Origin: an uncultured Prevotella sp.
GTDB taxonomy: Bacteria > Bacteroidota > Bacteroidia > Bacteroidales > Bacteroidaceae
Assembly: GCA_900557405.1 (NCBI GenBank)
Contig: USSF01000004.1
Span: 1 to 56,260 of the forward strand
Length of the DNA: 56,260 nucleotides
Reading direction: 5' to 3'
In this document: in pieces, positions 34,083 through 42,846 of the stretch
Numbering within the stretch: the first letter of the stretch is position 1
Layout of the letters: each line of letters opens with the position of its first letter
The notes under the pieces: model-generated
The model's database searches: none
What the model saw: the letters and a program-made list of their open reading frames with translations, nothing else
Told to the model about the DNA's origin: nothing
Made by a program: the position numbers and the translations under genes

Positions 34083-35441
34083 ATGAGTGACAACAGAGCG
34101 AGTTTCGGTAGCAAACTCGGCATTATCCTCGCCACGGCGGGCAGTGCCGTGGGATTAGGCAACGTGTGGCGTTTCCCCTATATGGCAGGACAGAACGGCG
34201 GTGCAGTGTTTATCCTTATCTACATCTTCTGCGTTTTCCTGCTCGGTGTGCCGTGCATCATCAGCGAGTTCATCGTCGGACGCAGTGCGCAGAGCAATTC
34301 CGCCAGAGCATTCCGCAAGTTTGCCGGCAAGACGCCATGGGCGCTGATCGGCTACGCCGGCGTGCTTACGGGCATCATCGTGACGAGCTTCTATGCCGTA
34401 ATCTCCGGCTGGTGCTTCCATTACATCTATGCCTCGGCCGTGGGTCATCTGCATGGCAGTCCCGAGTATTTCGCCAGCTATTTCGAACTGTTCGAGAAAA
34501 ACCCCTGGAAGCCTGTCTTCTGGGCTATCGTATTCCTCGGCGTAACGCATTTCATCATCATCCGCGGTGTGAAGGACGGTATCGAGAAAGCATCCAAGAT
34601 GCTCATGCCGGCACTCTTCCTGCTACTCATCATCATCGTCGTGGCTGCCTGCATGCTGCCTAATGCGTGGGCTGGAATAGAGTTCCTGTTCAATGCCGAC
34701 TTCTCCAAGATGACGAAGGATGTGTTCCTCGACGCCATCGGCCAGGCGTTCTTCTCGCTGAGCATCGGTATGGGATGCCTCTGCACCTTCGCCTCCTACT
34801 ATTCGCGCGACACTAATCTTGCCAACAGCGCCATACAGATAAGCGTAATCGATACGGTGGTGGCGATACTCGCCGGACTGATTATCTTCCCTGCGGCATT
34901 CTCCGTGGGCATCCGTCCCGATTCGGGCCCGTCGCTCATCTTCATCACGCTGCCCAACGTTTTCGAACAGGCTTTCGGCAGCATGCCGATAGTGAACTAC
35001 CTCATATCCCTGAGCTTCTACGCCCTGCTCGCCCTTGCAGCGCTCACCTCGATAATCTCGCTTCATGAAGTGGGCACAGCATACCTCCACGAGGAGCGCC
35101 ACATGAGCCGCAAAAAGGCAGCGACGATAATCACCGCGATATGCGCCGTAGTGGCCACGCTGTGCTCGCTGTCGCTGAGCAACTGGGATTTCCTGACCAT
35201 GGCCGGCAAGACGCTGTTCGACTGGCTCGACTCCATCACGAGTCTCTTCCTCCTGCCATTGGGCGGATTCTTCACCTGTCTCTTCGTGGGATGGTACATG
35301 CCCAAGAAGATCACACACGACGAATTCACCAATATGGGCACTCTGCGCGGCAGATTCTACGGCATCTACATGTTCTGCGCGCGCATCATCTGTCCGCTGC
35401 TTATCCTTCTGGTGTTCCTGCATCAGTTTAATATCATATAA
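34083..35441 (+). CDS. Sodium-dependent transporter, NSS (SNF) family
   Basis: 452 residues with about 11-12 membrane helices. The first helix has the sodium- and substrate-binding unwound stretch GSAVGLGNVWRFPYMAGQNG (residues 20-39), characteristic of the neurotransmitter:sodium symporter family (LeuT, TnaT, MhsT). It should import an amino acid with sodium. Substrate cannot be told from sequence. It stands alone, with a long repeat-bearing leader and a strong palindromic terminator. Confidence 0.92.
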   Translation: MSDNRASFGSKLGIILATAGSAVGLGNVWRFPYMAGQNGGAVFILIYIFCVFLLGVPCIISEFIVGRSAQSNSARAFRKFAGKTPWALIGYAGVLTGIIVTSFYAVISGWCFHYIYASAVGHLHGSPEYFASYFELFEKNPWKPVFWAIVFLGVTHFIIIRGVKDGIEKASKMLMPALFLLLIIIVVAACMLPNAWAGIEFLFNADFSKMTKDVFLDAIGQAFFSLSIGMGCLCTFASYYSRDTNLANSAIQISVIDTVVAILAGLIIFPAAFSVGIRPDSGPSLIFITLPNVFEQAFGSMPIVNYLISLSFYALLALAALTSIISLHEVGTAYLHEERHMSRKKAATIITAICAVVATLCSLSLSNWDFLTMAGKTLFDWLDSITSLFLLPLGGFFTCLFVGWYMPKKITHDEFTNMGTLRGRFYGIYMFCARIICPLLILLVFLHQFNII

Positions 35442-35464
35442 TATCCCTGACCCCGAACAATGGT

Positions 35465-35510
35465 TTAACCCCCAAACGGCCATTCTTGCAGTTGACCGTT
35501 TGGGGGTTAA
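35465..35510. terminator. Bidirectional terminator, CCCCCAAAC palindrome copy 2
   Basis: Perfect 15-bp arms, TTAACCCCCAAACGG (35465-35479) and CCGTTTGGGGGTTAA (35496-35510), with a 16-nt loop. It lies between the converging symporter and ruvB genes. Its arms recur, less perfectly, at 19211-19255 and 50637-50665. Confidence 0.7.
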
Positions 35511-35544
35511 TTCATGCCTTGTCCCCTACCCTGCCTCACGCATG

Positions 35545-36576
35545 TCAGAACAGCGTAGGCTCCATGATATTGCCCGAATAGGGGTTCCTGCCGAAGTGCT
35601 GGTATGCAAGCTCCGTCACCATTCTTCCGCGCGGCGTGCGCTTGATGAAGCCCTCCATGATGAGATAAGGCTCATAGACCTCCTCCACCGTGCCGGAGTC
35701 CTCACCGATTGCCGTGGCGATGGTGGTGATGCCCACGGGACCGCCCTTGAACTTGTCGATGATGGTGAGCAGGATCTTGTTGTCTATCTCGTCCAGACCG
35801 TATTGGTCGATGTTGAGCGCCGTCAGGGCGATGTGGGAAATCTTGGTGTCAATCCTTCCCGACCCTCTCACCTGGGCGAAGTCCCTCACTCTCCTGAGCA
35901 GGGCGTTGGCAATACGTGGCGTTCCGCGCGAGCGCCGCGCAATCTCTATCGCGGCATCATCGTCGATAGGCACCCTGAGGATACTCGCCGAGCGCTTGAT
36001 GATGCGCTTCAACGTCTCCGGATCATAATATTCCAGATGCAGGTTGATGCCGAAGCGTGCGCGCAGAGGCGCCGTGAGCAGTCCGCTCCGGGTCGTGGCG
36101 CCCACCAGCGTAAAGGGGTTCAGGTCTATCTGTATGGAGCGTGCCGACGGGCCCTTGTCTATCATTATGTCGATGCGGTAGTCCTCCATGGCGGAATACA
36201 GATATTCTTCCACCACGGGCGAAAGCCTGTGTATCTCGTCGATGAAGAGCACATCGTTCGGCTCCAGCGACGTGAGTATTCCTGCCAGGTCGCCGGGCTT
36301 GTCGAGCACCGGTCCGCTCGTTATCTTGAAGCCCACTCCCAGTTCATTCGCGATGATATTGCTCAGCGTGGTCTTTCCCAGTCCTGGCGGACCGTGCAGC
36401 AGCGTATGGTCGAGCGGTTCGCCCCTGTATTTCGCCGCCTCCACGAACACCTCCAGGTTCTCCACCACCTTCTGCTGTCCGCTGAAATCAGTGAATTTCA
36501 GCGGTCGCAGGGCATTCTCAAACTCCTTCTCCGCCGAACTCACATTCTCTTGTCTTATATCGAAATCGTTGTCCAT
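35545..36576 (-). CDS. ruvB: Holliday junction ATP-dependent helicase RuvB
   Basis: 343 residues, AAA+ motor that drives branch migration with RuvA. Walker A is [12 protein letters not shown] (about 60-71), Walker B is [10 protein letters not shown], sensor 1 is in GATTRSGLL, and the arginine finger region is [15 protein letters not shown]. The C-terminal winged helix is complete. No ruvA or ruvC gene is nearby. Confidence 0.95.
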   Translation of the reverse strand: MDNDFDIRQENVSSAEKEFENALRPLKFTDFSGQQKVVENLEVFVEAAKYRGEPLDHTLLHGPPGLGKTTLSNIIANELGVGFKITSGPVLDKPGDLAGILTSLEPNDVLFIDEIHRLSPVVEEYLYSAMEDYRIDIMIDKGPSARSIQIDLNPFTLVGATTRSGLLTAPLRARFGINLHLEYYDPETLKRIIKRSASILRVPIDDDAAIEIARRSRGTPRIANALLRRVRDFAQVRGSGRIDTKISHIALTALNIDQYGLDEIDNKILLTIIDKFKGGPVGITTIATAIGEDSGTVEEVYEPYLIMEGFIKRTPRGRMVTELAYQHFGRNPYSGNIMEPTLF

Positions 36577-36618
36577 TATCTTTCTCGTTGTTGTAGTTTA
36601 CCGAATGATGTCTTCATA

Positions 36619-36897
36619 TCATCCTTCATAAAATCCCTTACGGCTCATTTCCGTCCAACGTATATACATCTCTTTATAATTATCCTTGATGAAATCGCGG
36701 ATTATGCGAAGTTCCTTATCAGTAAGAATACCACGTACCTTTACCTCCGTATCCCCGTTTCCACGCACAAAAAGCTTTGCCGAACCAGCTTCAGTAAGCC
36801 TCCGGTCACTTGCATGGACATGCATTGCCTCAATGACACAATGCGACGTGAAATACAAGAAATAGCCACAAACCTTAAAATCAAAATATTTAGGCAT
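36619..36897 (-). CDS. DUF4160 family small protein
   Basis: 92 residues, MPKYFDFKVCGYFLYFTSHC at the start and MHVHASDR at about 25-32, the features of DUF4160. The family is widespread, often beside other small genes in toxin-antitoxin-like pairs, but its action is unknown. It overlaps the upstream 82-residue gene by 8 bp and is the last of three coupled small genes. Confidence 0.75.
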   Translation of the reverse strand: MPKYFDFKVCGYFLYFTSHCVIEAMHVHASDRRLTEAGSAKLFVRGNGDTEVKVRGILTDKELRIIRDFIKDNYKEMYIRWTEMSRKGFYEG

Positions 36898-37138
36898 AGC
36901 TTACCTCCATATACTTCTTGTTCTTCTCCCAATAACCTTTCACGATACTTAATTCCACATCATCCATGCTCGTCTCCAACACCTCTCCTTGTTCCGACAA
37001 CAAAAGTGCATGATGCGGTTCCCGGAGATCCAAGACACGTACATTTGAATCTTCAGTTCTTGTGAATGCATAGCCGCAAACAATCATGTCAGCAGTTGAG
37101 CATGCTTCTTTAACTTCATCATTGCTCATAGTTTCCAA
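36890..37138 (-). CDS. Small protein of unknown function in a three-gene overlapping operon
   Basis: 82 residues, acidic, with a beta-rich middle (CGYAFTRTEDSNVRVLDL and HHALLLSEQGEVLET) and a helical end (DDVELSIVKGYWEKNKKYME). It overlaps both neighbours: 20 bp with the gene upstream and 8 bp with DUF4160 downstream. I do not recognise the family with confidence. Tight overlap suggests the three products work together in fixed ratio. Confidence 0.65.
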   Translation of the reverse strand: METMSNDEVKEACSTADMIVCGYAFTRTEDSNVRVLDLREPHHALLLSEQGEVLETSMDDVELSIVKGYWEKNKKYMEVSYA

Positions 37139-37409
37139 TTTTAACCGATTGAATATTCTTCAGAAAACTCTCCGGATTAATATATAGATTCTCAAGTATC
37201 GGTATAAGGTCGATGTATTCTTCTGTCAGCCCCATACCGTCATAATCTGCCATTACGACAATATAGCCATTGTCCCACTCCTTCACCTCTACATATTTTT
37301 TCAGAATGGCCGGGGTGCGGAAACGGATATTGTAGCCGCCATATCTGAACGACGTCATTTCCCCTTGGTTTGACAATATCGCCTGACCGGATTTTCTTGT
37401 TGTCTCCAT
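37119..37409 (-). CDS. First small protein of the DUF4160 operon
   Basis: 96 residues from ATG 37409 (METTRKSGQAILSN). An ATG three codons upstream is also in frame, but an AGGAG sequence lies 9 nt before 37409 and directly against the other ATG, favouring the former. The sequence has SFRYGGYNIRFRTPAILKKY then WDNGYIVVMADYDG, and ends with an acidic helix (EEYIDLIPILENLYI). No known domain recognised. A -7 element is about 47 nt upstream. Confidence 0.65.
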   Translation of the reverse strand: METTRKSGQAILSNQGEMTSFRYGGYNIRFRTPAILKKYVEVKEWDNGYIVVMADYDGMGLTEEYIDLIPILENLYINPESFLKNIQSVKIGNYEQ

Positions 37410-37455
37410 AAGCTTCATCTCCTTGTTTTTATGTAAATCCAGAGCATTACTTATG

Positions 37456-37463
37456 CAAATATA
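37456..37463 (-). promoter_or_regulatory. Promoter -7 element of the three-small-gene operon
   Basis: Minus strand TATATTTG; a TTG lies about 20 nt upstream. Transcript leader of about 40 nt. Confidence 0.55.
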
Positions 37464-37551
37464 GCTCTTTTGTTTTACAATGACAACAACTTGCAAAGTT
37501 ATTATCATTAAAAACATTATTAATCCTGAATCCCCCCTCCCCAAACCCAAA

Positions 37552-37588
37552 GCGGGACGCTCCTTACACAATATAAGAAGCATCCCGC
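37552..37588. repeat. Orphan long hairpin
   Basis: GCGGGACGCT (37552-37561) pairs with AGCATCCCGC (37579-37588) with one mismatch, and CTTA pairs with TAAG inside. No gene ends beside it on either strand, so it may be a terminator of a missing gene or part of a small RNA. Confidence 0.4.
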
Positions 37589-37703
37589 AGGTATTATATA
37601 TCTTTATTATTGCATGGAATTTTCTTTGCAAATAAAAACCGATTAATATTTATGCACTGAAGCAACAATTATGGGTGCAAATAGAGTGCAACTTTAACCG
37701 TAT

Positions 37704-37744
37704 AAAAACAATAAAGCCTCACAAGCGGTTGACTTGTAAGGCTC
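37704..37744 (-). terminator. Terminator of tRNA-Asn
   Basis: On the minus strand AGCCTTACAAG, a 7-nt loop, CTTGTGAGGCT, then TTATTGTTTTTA. It lies just past the tRNA 3' end. Confidence 0.85.
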
Positions 37745-37752
37745 TTAAATTG

Positions 37753-37826
37753 CGCTTCAAGATGGGCTTGAACCAACGACCCCCTGATTAACAGTCAGGT
37801 GCTCTAACCAACTGAGCTATTGAAGC
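37753..37826 (-). tRNA. tRNA-Asn (anticodon GTT)
   Basis: 74 nt with full cloverleaf. The acceptor GCTTCAA pairs with TTGAAGC, the D arm is GCTCAGTTGGTTAGAGC, the anticodon arm is CCTGA-CTGTTAA-TCAGG with GTT, and the T loop contains GGTTCAAGCC. The 3' CCA is not encoded. Single tRNA with its own terminator. Confidence 0.95.
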
Positions 37827-37943
37827 ATTGTGCTATCGTTCTTGATTGCGGTTGCAAAGGTACGGCGTTTTTCTGAAACCTCCAAATATTTTATGAAGAA
37901 ATTTTCAATTTTCTTCGTTTTTTGTTCTTTTCGGGGGATTTTC

Positions 37944-39224
37944 CTATACTTTTGCTGTCTCGCAGACCATGAGTTTATGACTTCCGTCGCGCAGCGTCGT
38001 GGCGAAGATATACGTCTCACCACCGTCTTTCAGCTTTAGCCGTTTGCGCAGTTCTGCCACGGAGAGGGGGAAATTCCTCGTCGTGATATTCGCCTTGTCC
38101 GTCGAACTGAGCGCCTGGCGCAGTTCCTTCTTGTTCATCCCCGTCACGGCCCGTATGCAGAACTGTCTGCCGGGGAAGGAGGCGATGTGTGAGGGCGAGA
38201 CGAAGAGGTTGCTGTTCGGCGCCACCTGCACGGCTCCGTATTTCCGGCTTACCATCGCCATGCCCAGATGTCCTGCTTTCATCACCGAGGCGTTGGGTTC
38301 ATAGAGATACTGCCCCTGCTGCGGGTCGGCATATCGCGGAGCACCATTCACGGGGGCTTCGTCCGGCAGCATATCGTCCTGTGCCGACGCCATACAGAAG
38401 CTTACTGCCGACGCCATACCGTCGGCATCGAGACAGTTCACGCAGTATATCTCCGTATCCAGCGTGGTGTCGGGAGCCGCCATACTGCCGCCGCCCCCTG
38501 CCCCGCCGGCACCATTCCTGCGGTTGTCTATTACCACAAGAAGATCCTTACATTCATTCTTCACCGACACGATATGTATCTCGCTCACGCCGTGCAGGTC
38601 TTCCAATACCTTATGGAAATCGAGCATCGGCGAGAGTTTTATCATCACCACGTCTGCCTTCGCCCTGAGCAGCGGGGCGATAGCCATCACGTCGGGCGTG
38701 CAGTCGGCTATACCGTATGTCCTGCCGCCGTTGCTGTCGCGGCGCGCCGGGTCAAGGAAGACCATCGACACATGGTCCATGCTGCGGAGATATTCCACTC
38801 CGTCGCCGCATACCACCTCCGCCCTGTCCAGTCCGAGCAGCGGCAGATTGTGCCGGGCGGTAGTGCAGAGCACTTCCTGCCGCTCCACATACACAGCCCT
38901 GCGGAACTCTCTGGCGATATAGGAGAAGTCCACGCCGTAGCCTCCCGTAAGGTCTACCATCGACTCCGCCCCGTCACCGAGCAGTCTCGCCGCCACGCTG
39001 CGCTTGTATATCGCCGTGGACTGCGACGAGCATTGCTCCATGGAGATATGCGGGGGATAGATGATGCCTTCGGTTTCCGCCCATTCGGGTATCTTGTGGC
39101 GTGCGGCCTGCCAGCCCGCTATCTGTTCCAGGGCATATTTCATGTCCACCCCCTCGGGATGGCTCTGCAGGGCAAGCCGGCGCGGGTCTTCATGGCGGTG
39201 CTGGAGGATGTAGGTGGAAGTCAT
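37944..39224 (-). CDS. SAM-dependent methyltransferase with THUMP-like domain
   Basis: 426 residues from ATG 39224 (MTSTYILQHRHEDPRRLALQ); a longer frame upstream crosses into the beta-barrel gene and has no family likeness. The SAM-binding motif is VDLTGGYGVDFSYIA (about 90-104) and the second acidic motif is VFLDPARRD. The C-terminal part has a THUMP-like fold ending in GETYIFATTLRDG. Likely an RNA base methyltransferase; target unknown. It starts 7 nt after the beta-barrel gene, so the two are co-transcribed. Confidence 0.8.
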   Translation of the reverse strand: MTSTYILQHRHEDPRRLALQSHPEGVDMKYALEQIAGWQAARHKIPEWAETEGIIYPPHISMEQCSSQSTAIYKRSVAARLLGDGAESMVDLTGGYGVDFSYIAREFRRAVYVERQEVLCTTARHNLPLLGLDRAEVVCGDGVEYLRSMDHVSMVFLDPARRDSNGGRTYGIADCTPDVMAIAPLLRAKADVVMIKLSPMLDFHKVLEDLHGVSEIHIVSVKNECKDLLVVIDNRRNGAGGAGGGGSMAAPDTTLDTEIYCVNCLDADGMASAVSFCMASAQDDMLPDEAPVNGAPRYADPQQGQYLYEPNASVMKAGHLGMAMVSRKYGAVQVAPNSNLFVSPSHIASFPGRQFCIRAVTGMNKKELRQALSSTDKANITTRNFPLSVAELRKRLKLKDGGETYIFATTLRDGSHKLMVCETAKV

Positions 39225-39231
39225 TTTGAAT

Positions 39232-40020
39232 TTAGAGTTTATATGACACTCCCACCGTGCCGTACACTGGATACAGCTTCTGGTCGAGCACGGTGAAGCT
39301 GCTCTTGAATATCCCGGTGAATCCCCATGACACATCGGCGAACACGCCCCACGACTTATGGAAATTCCAGTCGGCACCGAGCATCATTCCCCATTGCAGA
39401 TGGCGCAGGTCGTCGGAGAAGTCGTAGTCGCCGCGCTCTCCCTCCACGCTGCCCAGCTCCATCTTGTCGCCCGTAGGGTCGTTTGGCTTGTAGCCCTCGT
39501 CGCCGGGCGACTTGGGGTTCACGCGCAGGTATCCGTCGGAGGCATAACCCTTGAACGTAGGGGCCTTGACATAGGAGAAATAGGGGCCGAGCTTCAGACA
39601 TACCTTGTCGCTGACCCAATACGTGGCAAGCAAGGGCAGGGAGAGCATCCACTGGGTCACCTCCGTATGGTTCGTTCCCGTGAACACACCTTCCAGCTCT
39701 CCACCGCCACCCTGCGTTATGCGCATGTGGTAGTTCTTCACTGTGGCGTCGATATTCATTCCCTTGTTCTCCAGGCGCAGTCCTGTGGAGAGTCCCCAGC
39801 TTCGGGTGAGGGGCTTGTAGACTCCGAGTCCGAGCACATAGCTCGATGTGGGCCTGTAGGCATCAAGCGAGCGGATGGTGGCAGGCATGCCCATCGGGGC
39901 TGTTCCTCCGATGTTGTAGCCCACGCGCAGGTCGTATGCCAGGTTGTCAAAGACATTGCCGGCGAGAGCCGGGGCTGTGGTTGCTGCCGCGAAGAGCAGC
40001 GATATGATAGCTTTTTTCAT
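39232..40020 (-). CDS. Outer-membrane beta-barrel protein (PorT-like fold)
   Basis: 262 residues. Signal peptide MKKAIISLLFAAATTAPALA. The mature part has alternating strands ending in Phe or Leu (YDLRVGYNIGG, WGLSTGLRLENKGMNID, LSLPLLATYWVS, VYGTVGVSYKL), typical of the 8-stranded outer-membrane barrel family that includes PorT. Whether it is the type IX secretion PorT cannot be told; no other secretion genes are nearby. It precedes the methyltransferase gene in an operon. Confidence 0.8.
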   Translation of the reverse strand: MKKAIISLLFAAATTAPALAGNVFDNLAYDLRVGYNIGGTAPMGMPATIRSLDAYRPTSSYVLGLGVYKPLTRSWGLSTGLRLENKGMNIDATVKNYHMRITQGGGGELEGVFTGTNHTEVTQWMLSLPLLATYWVSDKVCLKLGPYFSYVKAPTFKGYASDGYLRVNPKSPGDEGYKPNDPTGDKMELGSVEGERGDYDFSDDLRHLQWGMMLGADWNFHKSWGVFADVSWGFTGIFKSSFTVLDQKLYPVYGTVGVSYKL

Positions 40021-40066
40021 TTTCTCTCTGTTGTTTTTCGGCAGTGAGAATCAGTGGCTCCTGCCT

Positions 40067-41260
40067 TTATTCACATTCCAGTTCAAACTCGTCGATATAC
40101 AGCGTGCTGCCCACCGCTCCGATGAACAGGTCGCCGTCCTTGCTCGAACTTGCCACTATGACGATGCTGTAGCCGTTGAGGTTTATCAGCTGCTTCAGGA
40201 ATTCGGGGTCAGTGGTGTCGAATCCGTCCTTGTATACGAACGGGATGTCAAACTGCGTCCACTCCGGCGTCTTGTCTATATCGCCCATATCGGCGATTGC
40301 CACGATATACTTGTTCTTCTTCACATCGCCGCCGTTGAGCACGAAAGCGTTGCCTGCATCGTCGTGGTTGCGGTAGAGCACGGCGTAGATTGCGCCCTTG
40401 TCCTTAGCTCCATCCACCACTTGGTATTTCTTGTTGGTCACCTTGTCTGCCGGCGTGTACTTATACCATCCCTTTAAGCGTTTAGGTATGCGGTTGAAGG
40501 GCTTTCCGAAGCGGGTGGTCATCATCGTTGCGGTGAGTGCCTTTGTGGCGTCAAACTCGCCGATGAACATATTTCCGGCGGCTATCGGGCGCTTCACGCC
40601 CTTTCCCCAGTCGCCGGTATACTTTGTCTCCAGTTTCAGGTATTTTCCCGAGGCGGCCCCGAGCGGTCCCTTGCCGTCCGCCATAGGCACGGTGGGGTAT
40701 TCGTCCGGCTTCTTGTTGGAGTTGTCGGGCGAGAGTTTAAATCCGGCGTTGCCCGATGCCCAGCAGTCCACACGGCTGCCGAAAGAGTTGTAGTCATACC
40801 ATACGTAGTATTTCTCCACTCCGCTCTCGGCAAACGCCTCGTAGTTCTCGAAACTGTATTTCAGTGGCAGCTCGCCCTGGTTCTTCACCTTGAAGTCTAT
40901 GGTGTACTTCCTCGTCCAGTTGCCGTCTTCCGACGTCACGGTGTAGACATGCTGCTGCTCCGCCGAGAAGTCCAGCTCCGTTCCGCTTGCCGGCGACACG
41001 GTTGCTCCCGGCGTAATGGTGAACATCGGTGCCACGCGGCTCATGTCCACGCCCTCATTGACATAGAATGTTATGTCGGTATTGCTTGGCAACACGTTCA
41101 CGAGCGTGTCCGTAACCTGCGGGAACATCACGAGCGGGTCGTCGAGATGCACGTAAGCCTGCTGTATGTCACACTCGGCGTTGAGCGGTTCGTCCTTGAA
41201 GCAGGATGTGAGCATGGCGCATCCCACCACCGACGACAGAATAATAATTGAATGCCTCAT
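40067..41260 (-). CDS. PCMD domain lipoprotein
   Basis: 397 residues from ATG 41260 (MRHSIIILSSVVG); the upstream part of the frame lies before the predicted transcription start. The lipobox LTSC is followed by FKDEPLNAECD. A small Ig-like domain (about 40-130) precedes the putative carbohydrate metabolism domain (FENYEAFAESGVEKYYVWYD at the start, LYIDEFELE at the end). Such proteins are surface lipoproteins thought to bind glycans. Related to the secreted PCMD protein at 42925-44493, on the other side of the ATPase gene. Confidence 0.8.
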   Translation of the reverse strand: MRHSIIILSSVVGCAMLTSCFKDEPLNAECDIQQAYVHLDDPLVMFPQVTDTLVNVLPSNTDITFYVNEGVDMSRVAPMFTITPGATVSPASGTELDFSAEQQHVYTVTSEDGNWTRKYTIDFKVKNQGELPLKYSFENYEAFAESGVEKYYVWYDYNSFGSRVDCWASGNAGFKLSPDNSNKKPDEYPTVPMADGKGPLGAASGKYLKLETKYTGDWGKGVKRPIAAGNMFIGEFDATKALTATMMTTRFGKPFNRIPKRLKGWYKYTPADKVTNKKYQVVDGAKDKGAIYAVLYRNHDDAGNAFVLNGGDVKKNKYIVAIADMGDIDKTPEWTQFDIPFVYKDGFDTTDPEFLKQLINLNGYSIVIVASSSKDGDLFIGAVGSTLYIDEFELECE

Positions 41261-41304
41261 TAATCTTTCGTATATTGTTCTATTGTTTTGATGAAATTTC
41301 GGGA

Positions 41305-41336
41305 CAAAGTTACTCCAAAATTCGTTATGAAACAAG
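41305..41336 (-). promoter_or_regulatory. Promoter of the PCMD lipoprotein gene
   Basis: Minus strand CTTG (41333-41336), 20 nt, TAACTTTG (41305-41312). Confidence 0.6.
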
Positions 41337-41355
41337 AATATAGCGCCAAATCGCG

Positions 41356-42663
41356 TTATTTCCGGGGGAAATCCCTGAACGCCACGATACAGGCATACAG
41401 CGGAATGTTCGTCATCCAGTCCTGCTGTCTGTACGGGAGCATGGAGAAGCGCAAACCCTTCAGTCCGGGATTCTTCGTTATGAAGGTTCTGAGGGATTTG
41501 GACTTCACGTTCTCTTCGGCCTTTACCTCTATCGGCACCACATGGTCATGGAATGAAGCGAGGAAATCTATCTCTATCGTGGAATTGTCCACTGAATGAT
41601 AGTAGAGGGAGATGCCTTCGCTTTTCAGTTGGGTGAAAACATACAGTTCGGTGAAAGCTCCCTTGTATTCCGAAAAGACGCTGTCACCCACCAGCATCGA
41701 CTCTGCCGATGCCTCCACCATCGCACCCATCAGCCCCACGTCGAGAATGAAGAGCTTGAAGGCATTCTGGTCTTCATAGAACTTGAACGGCAGGCGCGGA
41801 GCGTTTACCCGCTGCACCTTATACACCAGACCGGCATCCATGAGCCACTGTATGGCAAGTTCGAAATCGGCAGCCCTCGCACTCTTCTTCACGGCTCCAT
41901 ATACAAACTTCTTGTTCTCCCTGGCGAGCTGCGCCGGAATACTGTCCCAAACGAGGTTTATGCGCGGCACCTCGCGCGCCGGAGCATGCTTGGAGAAGTC
42001 GCGGCGATAGTCTCTCAATATCTGCTTCTGGATGGCCCGGACCTCCTTCAGGCCTTTCTGCTCCACATGCGCCAGTACTGCGGCGGGCATTCCTCCCACA
42101 TAATAATATTGCCTCAGCAGACCGGTGAGCTCTGCCCCTACCATATCCATCACGTTCCAGTTTCCGCTTTCCAGCACCTTGGCAAGCTGTGTCTTGCCCA
42201 TGGCATTGAGGAATTCAAGGAATGTCATGGGATACATGCGCATTTCCTCCACCTTCCCTACGGGATAGGACACACCCTCATGAAGCGACAGGCCCAACAA
42301 CGAGCCAGCCACGATGATATGCACATCCGGCGCATCCTCACAGAAGTATTTCAGGGATTCCAACGCCTTGGGGCAATCCTGTATCTCGTCGAACACCAGG
42401 AGCGTATCGCCTGGGGTAATGTCTACCTGACTGATTGCCGACAATGCCATCAGGATGTCACCCGTCGAACCTCCTTTCTCAAACACTTCCCTCGTCTTTT
42501 GGTCGCGGTCTAGACTGAAGAAGGCAAACTTAGGATATTCCCTCTTACCGAATTCGCGCAGAATGTAGGTCTTGCCAACTTGTCTTGCACCATTGAGAAC
42601 CAATGGCTTACGGTCAGTTTTTTTCTTCCACTCCTGCAGCTTTGCATATATCTCCCTTATCAT
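41356..42663 (-). CDS. AAA-type ATPase with DUF4143 (ATP-binding protein)
   Basis: 435 residues. Walker A GARQVGKTY (about 25-33), Walker B LLVFDEIQDCP (about 89-99), then a winged-helix region and DUF4143, ending with a restriction-endonuclease-like stretch SVDNSTIEIDFLASFHDH. This is a large, mobile family of bacterial and archaeal STAND-like ATPases; DNA binding or defence roles are suspected but unproven. It sits alone between two PCMD genes. Its promoter, leader and ATG are embedded in a 33-bp-period repeat array, the last unit of which lies directly before the start codon. Confidence 0.9.
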   Translation of the reverse strand: MIREIYAKLQEWKKKTDRKPLVLNGARQVGKTYILREFGKREYPKFAFFSLDRDQKTREVFEKGGSTGDILMALSAISQVDITPGDTLLVFDEIQDCPKALESLKYFCEDAPDVHIIVAGSLLGLSLHEGVSYPVGKVEEMRMYPMTFLEFLNAMGKTQLAKVLESGNWNVMDMVGAELTGLLRQYYYVGGMPAAVLAHVEQKGLKEVRAIQKQILRDYRRDFSKHAPAREVPRINLVWDSIPAQLARENKKFVYGAVKKSARAADFELAIQWLMDAGLVYKVQRVNAPRLPFKFYEDQNAFKLFILDVGLMGAMVEASAESMLVGDSVFSEYKGAFTELYVFTQLKSEGISLYYHSVDNSTIEIDFLASFHDHVVPIEVKAEENVKSKSLRTFITKNPGLKGLRFSMLPYRQQDWMTNIPLYACIVAFRDFPRK

Positions 42664-42667
42664 ATTT

Positions 42668-42846
42668 CACACTTTTTCTAATGAATATCCGATGCAAATA
42701 TACACTTTTTTCAACGAATAAACAACCAAACTCCACACTTTTTCTGACGAATAAAGCATAAAGTCCCACACTTTTTCTAATGAATAATATATCAATCCAC
42801 ACACTTTTCCTGACGAACAGGCATATCCCCCACCCTCTGACAAACA
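42668..42846 (-). repeat. 33-bp-period direct repeat array around the ATPase promoter
   Basis: Five copies of a 20-bp unit start at 42668, 42701, 42734, 42767 and 42800, exactly 33 bp apart. A decayed sixth is near 42830-42846. The plus-strand consensus is CACACTTTTTCTRAYGAATA; the 13-bp spacers differ from each other. The -7 element (42695-42702) lies between units 1 and 2, so unit 1 forms the mRNA leader and units 2-6 lie upstream of the promoter. Because 33 is a multiple of three the array reads open in one frame as a repeated FVRKSV peptide, but that frame is not joined to the ATPase. Confidence 0.9.
42695..42702 (-). promoter_or_regulatory. Promoter -7 element of the DUF4143 ATPase gene
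   Basis: Minus strand TATATTTG, placing the transcription start at about 42688, one base before repeat unit 1. The usual -33 position falls within repeat units. Confidence 0.6.

Noticed and set aside
39225..39377. N-terminal extension of the methyltransferase
   Set aside because: It overlaps the 3' end of the beta-barrel gene in another frame and is rich in Cys, Ser and Arg as shadow frames are.
42668..42846. CRISPR array
   Set aside because: Regular repeats and spacers, but spacers are only 13 bp, a promoter lies within, and no cas gene is near.
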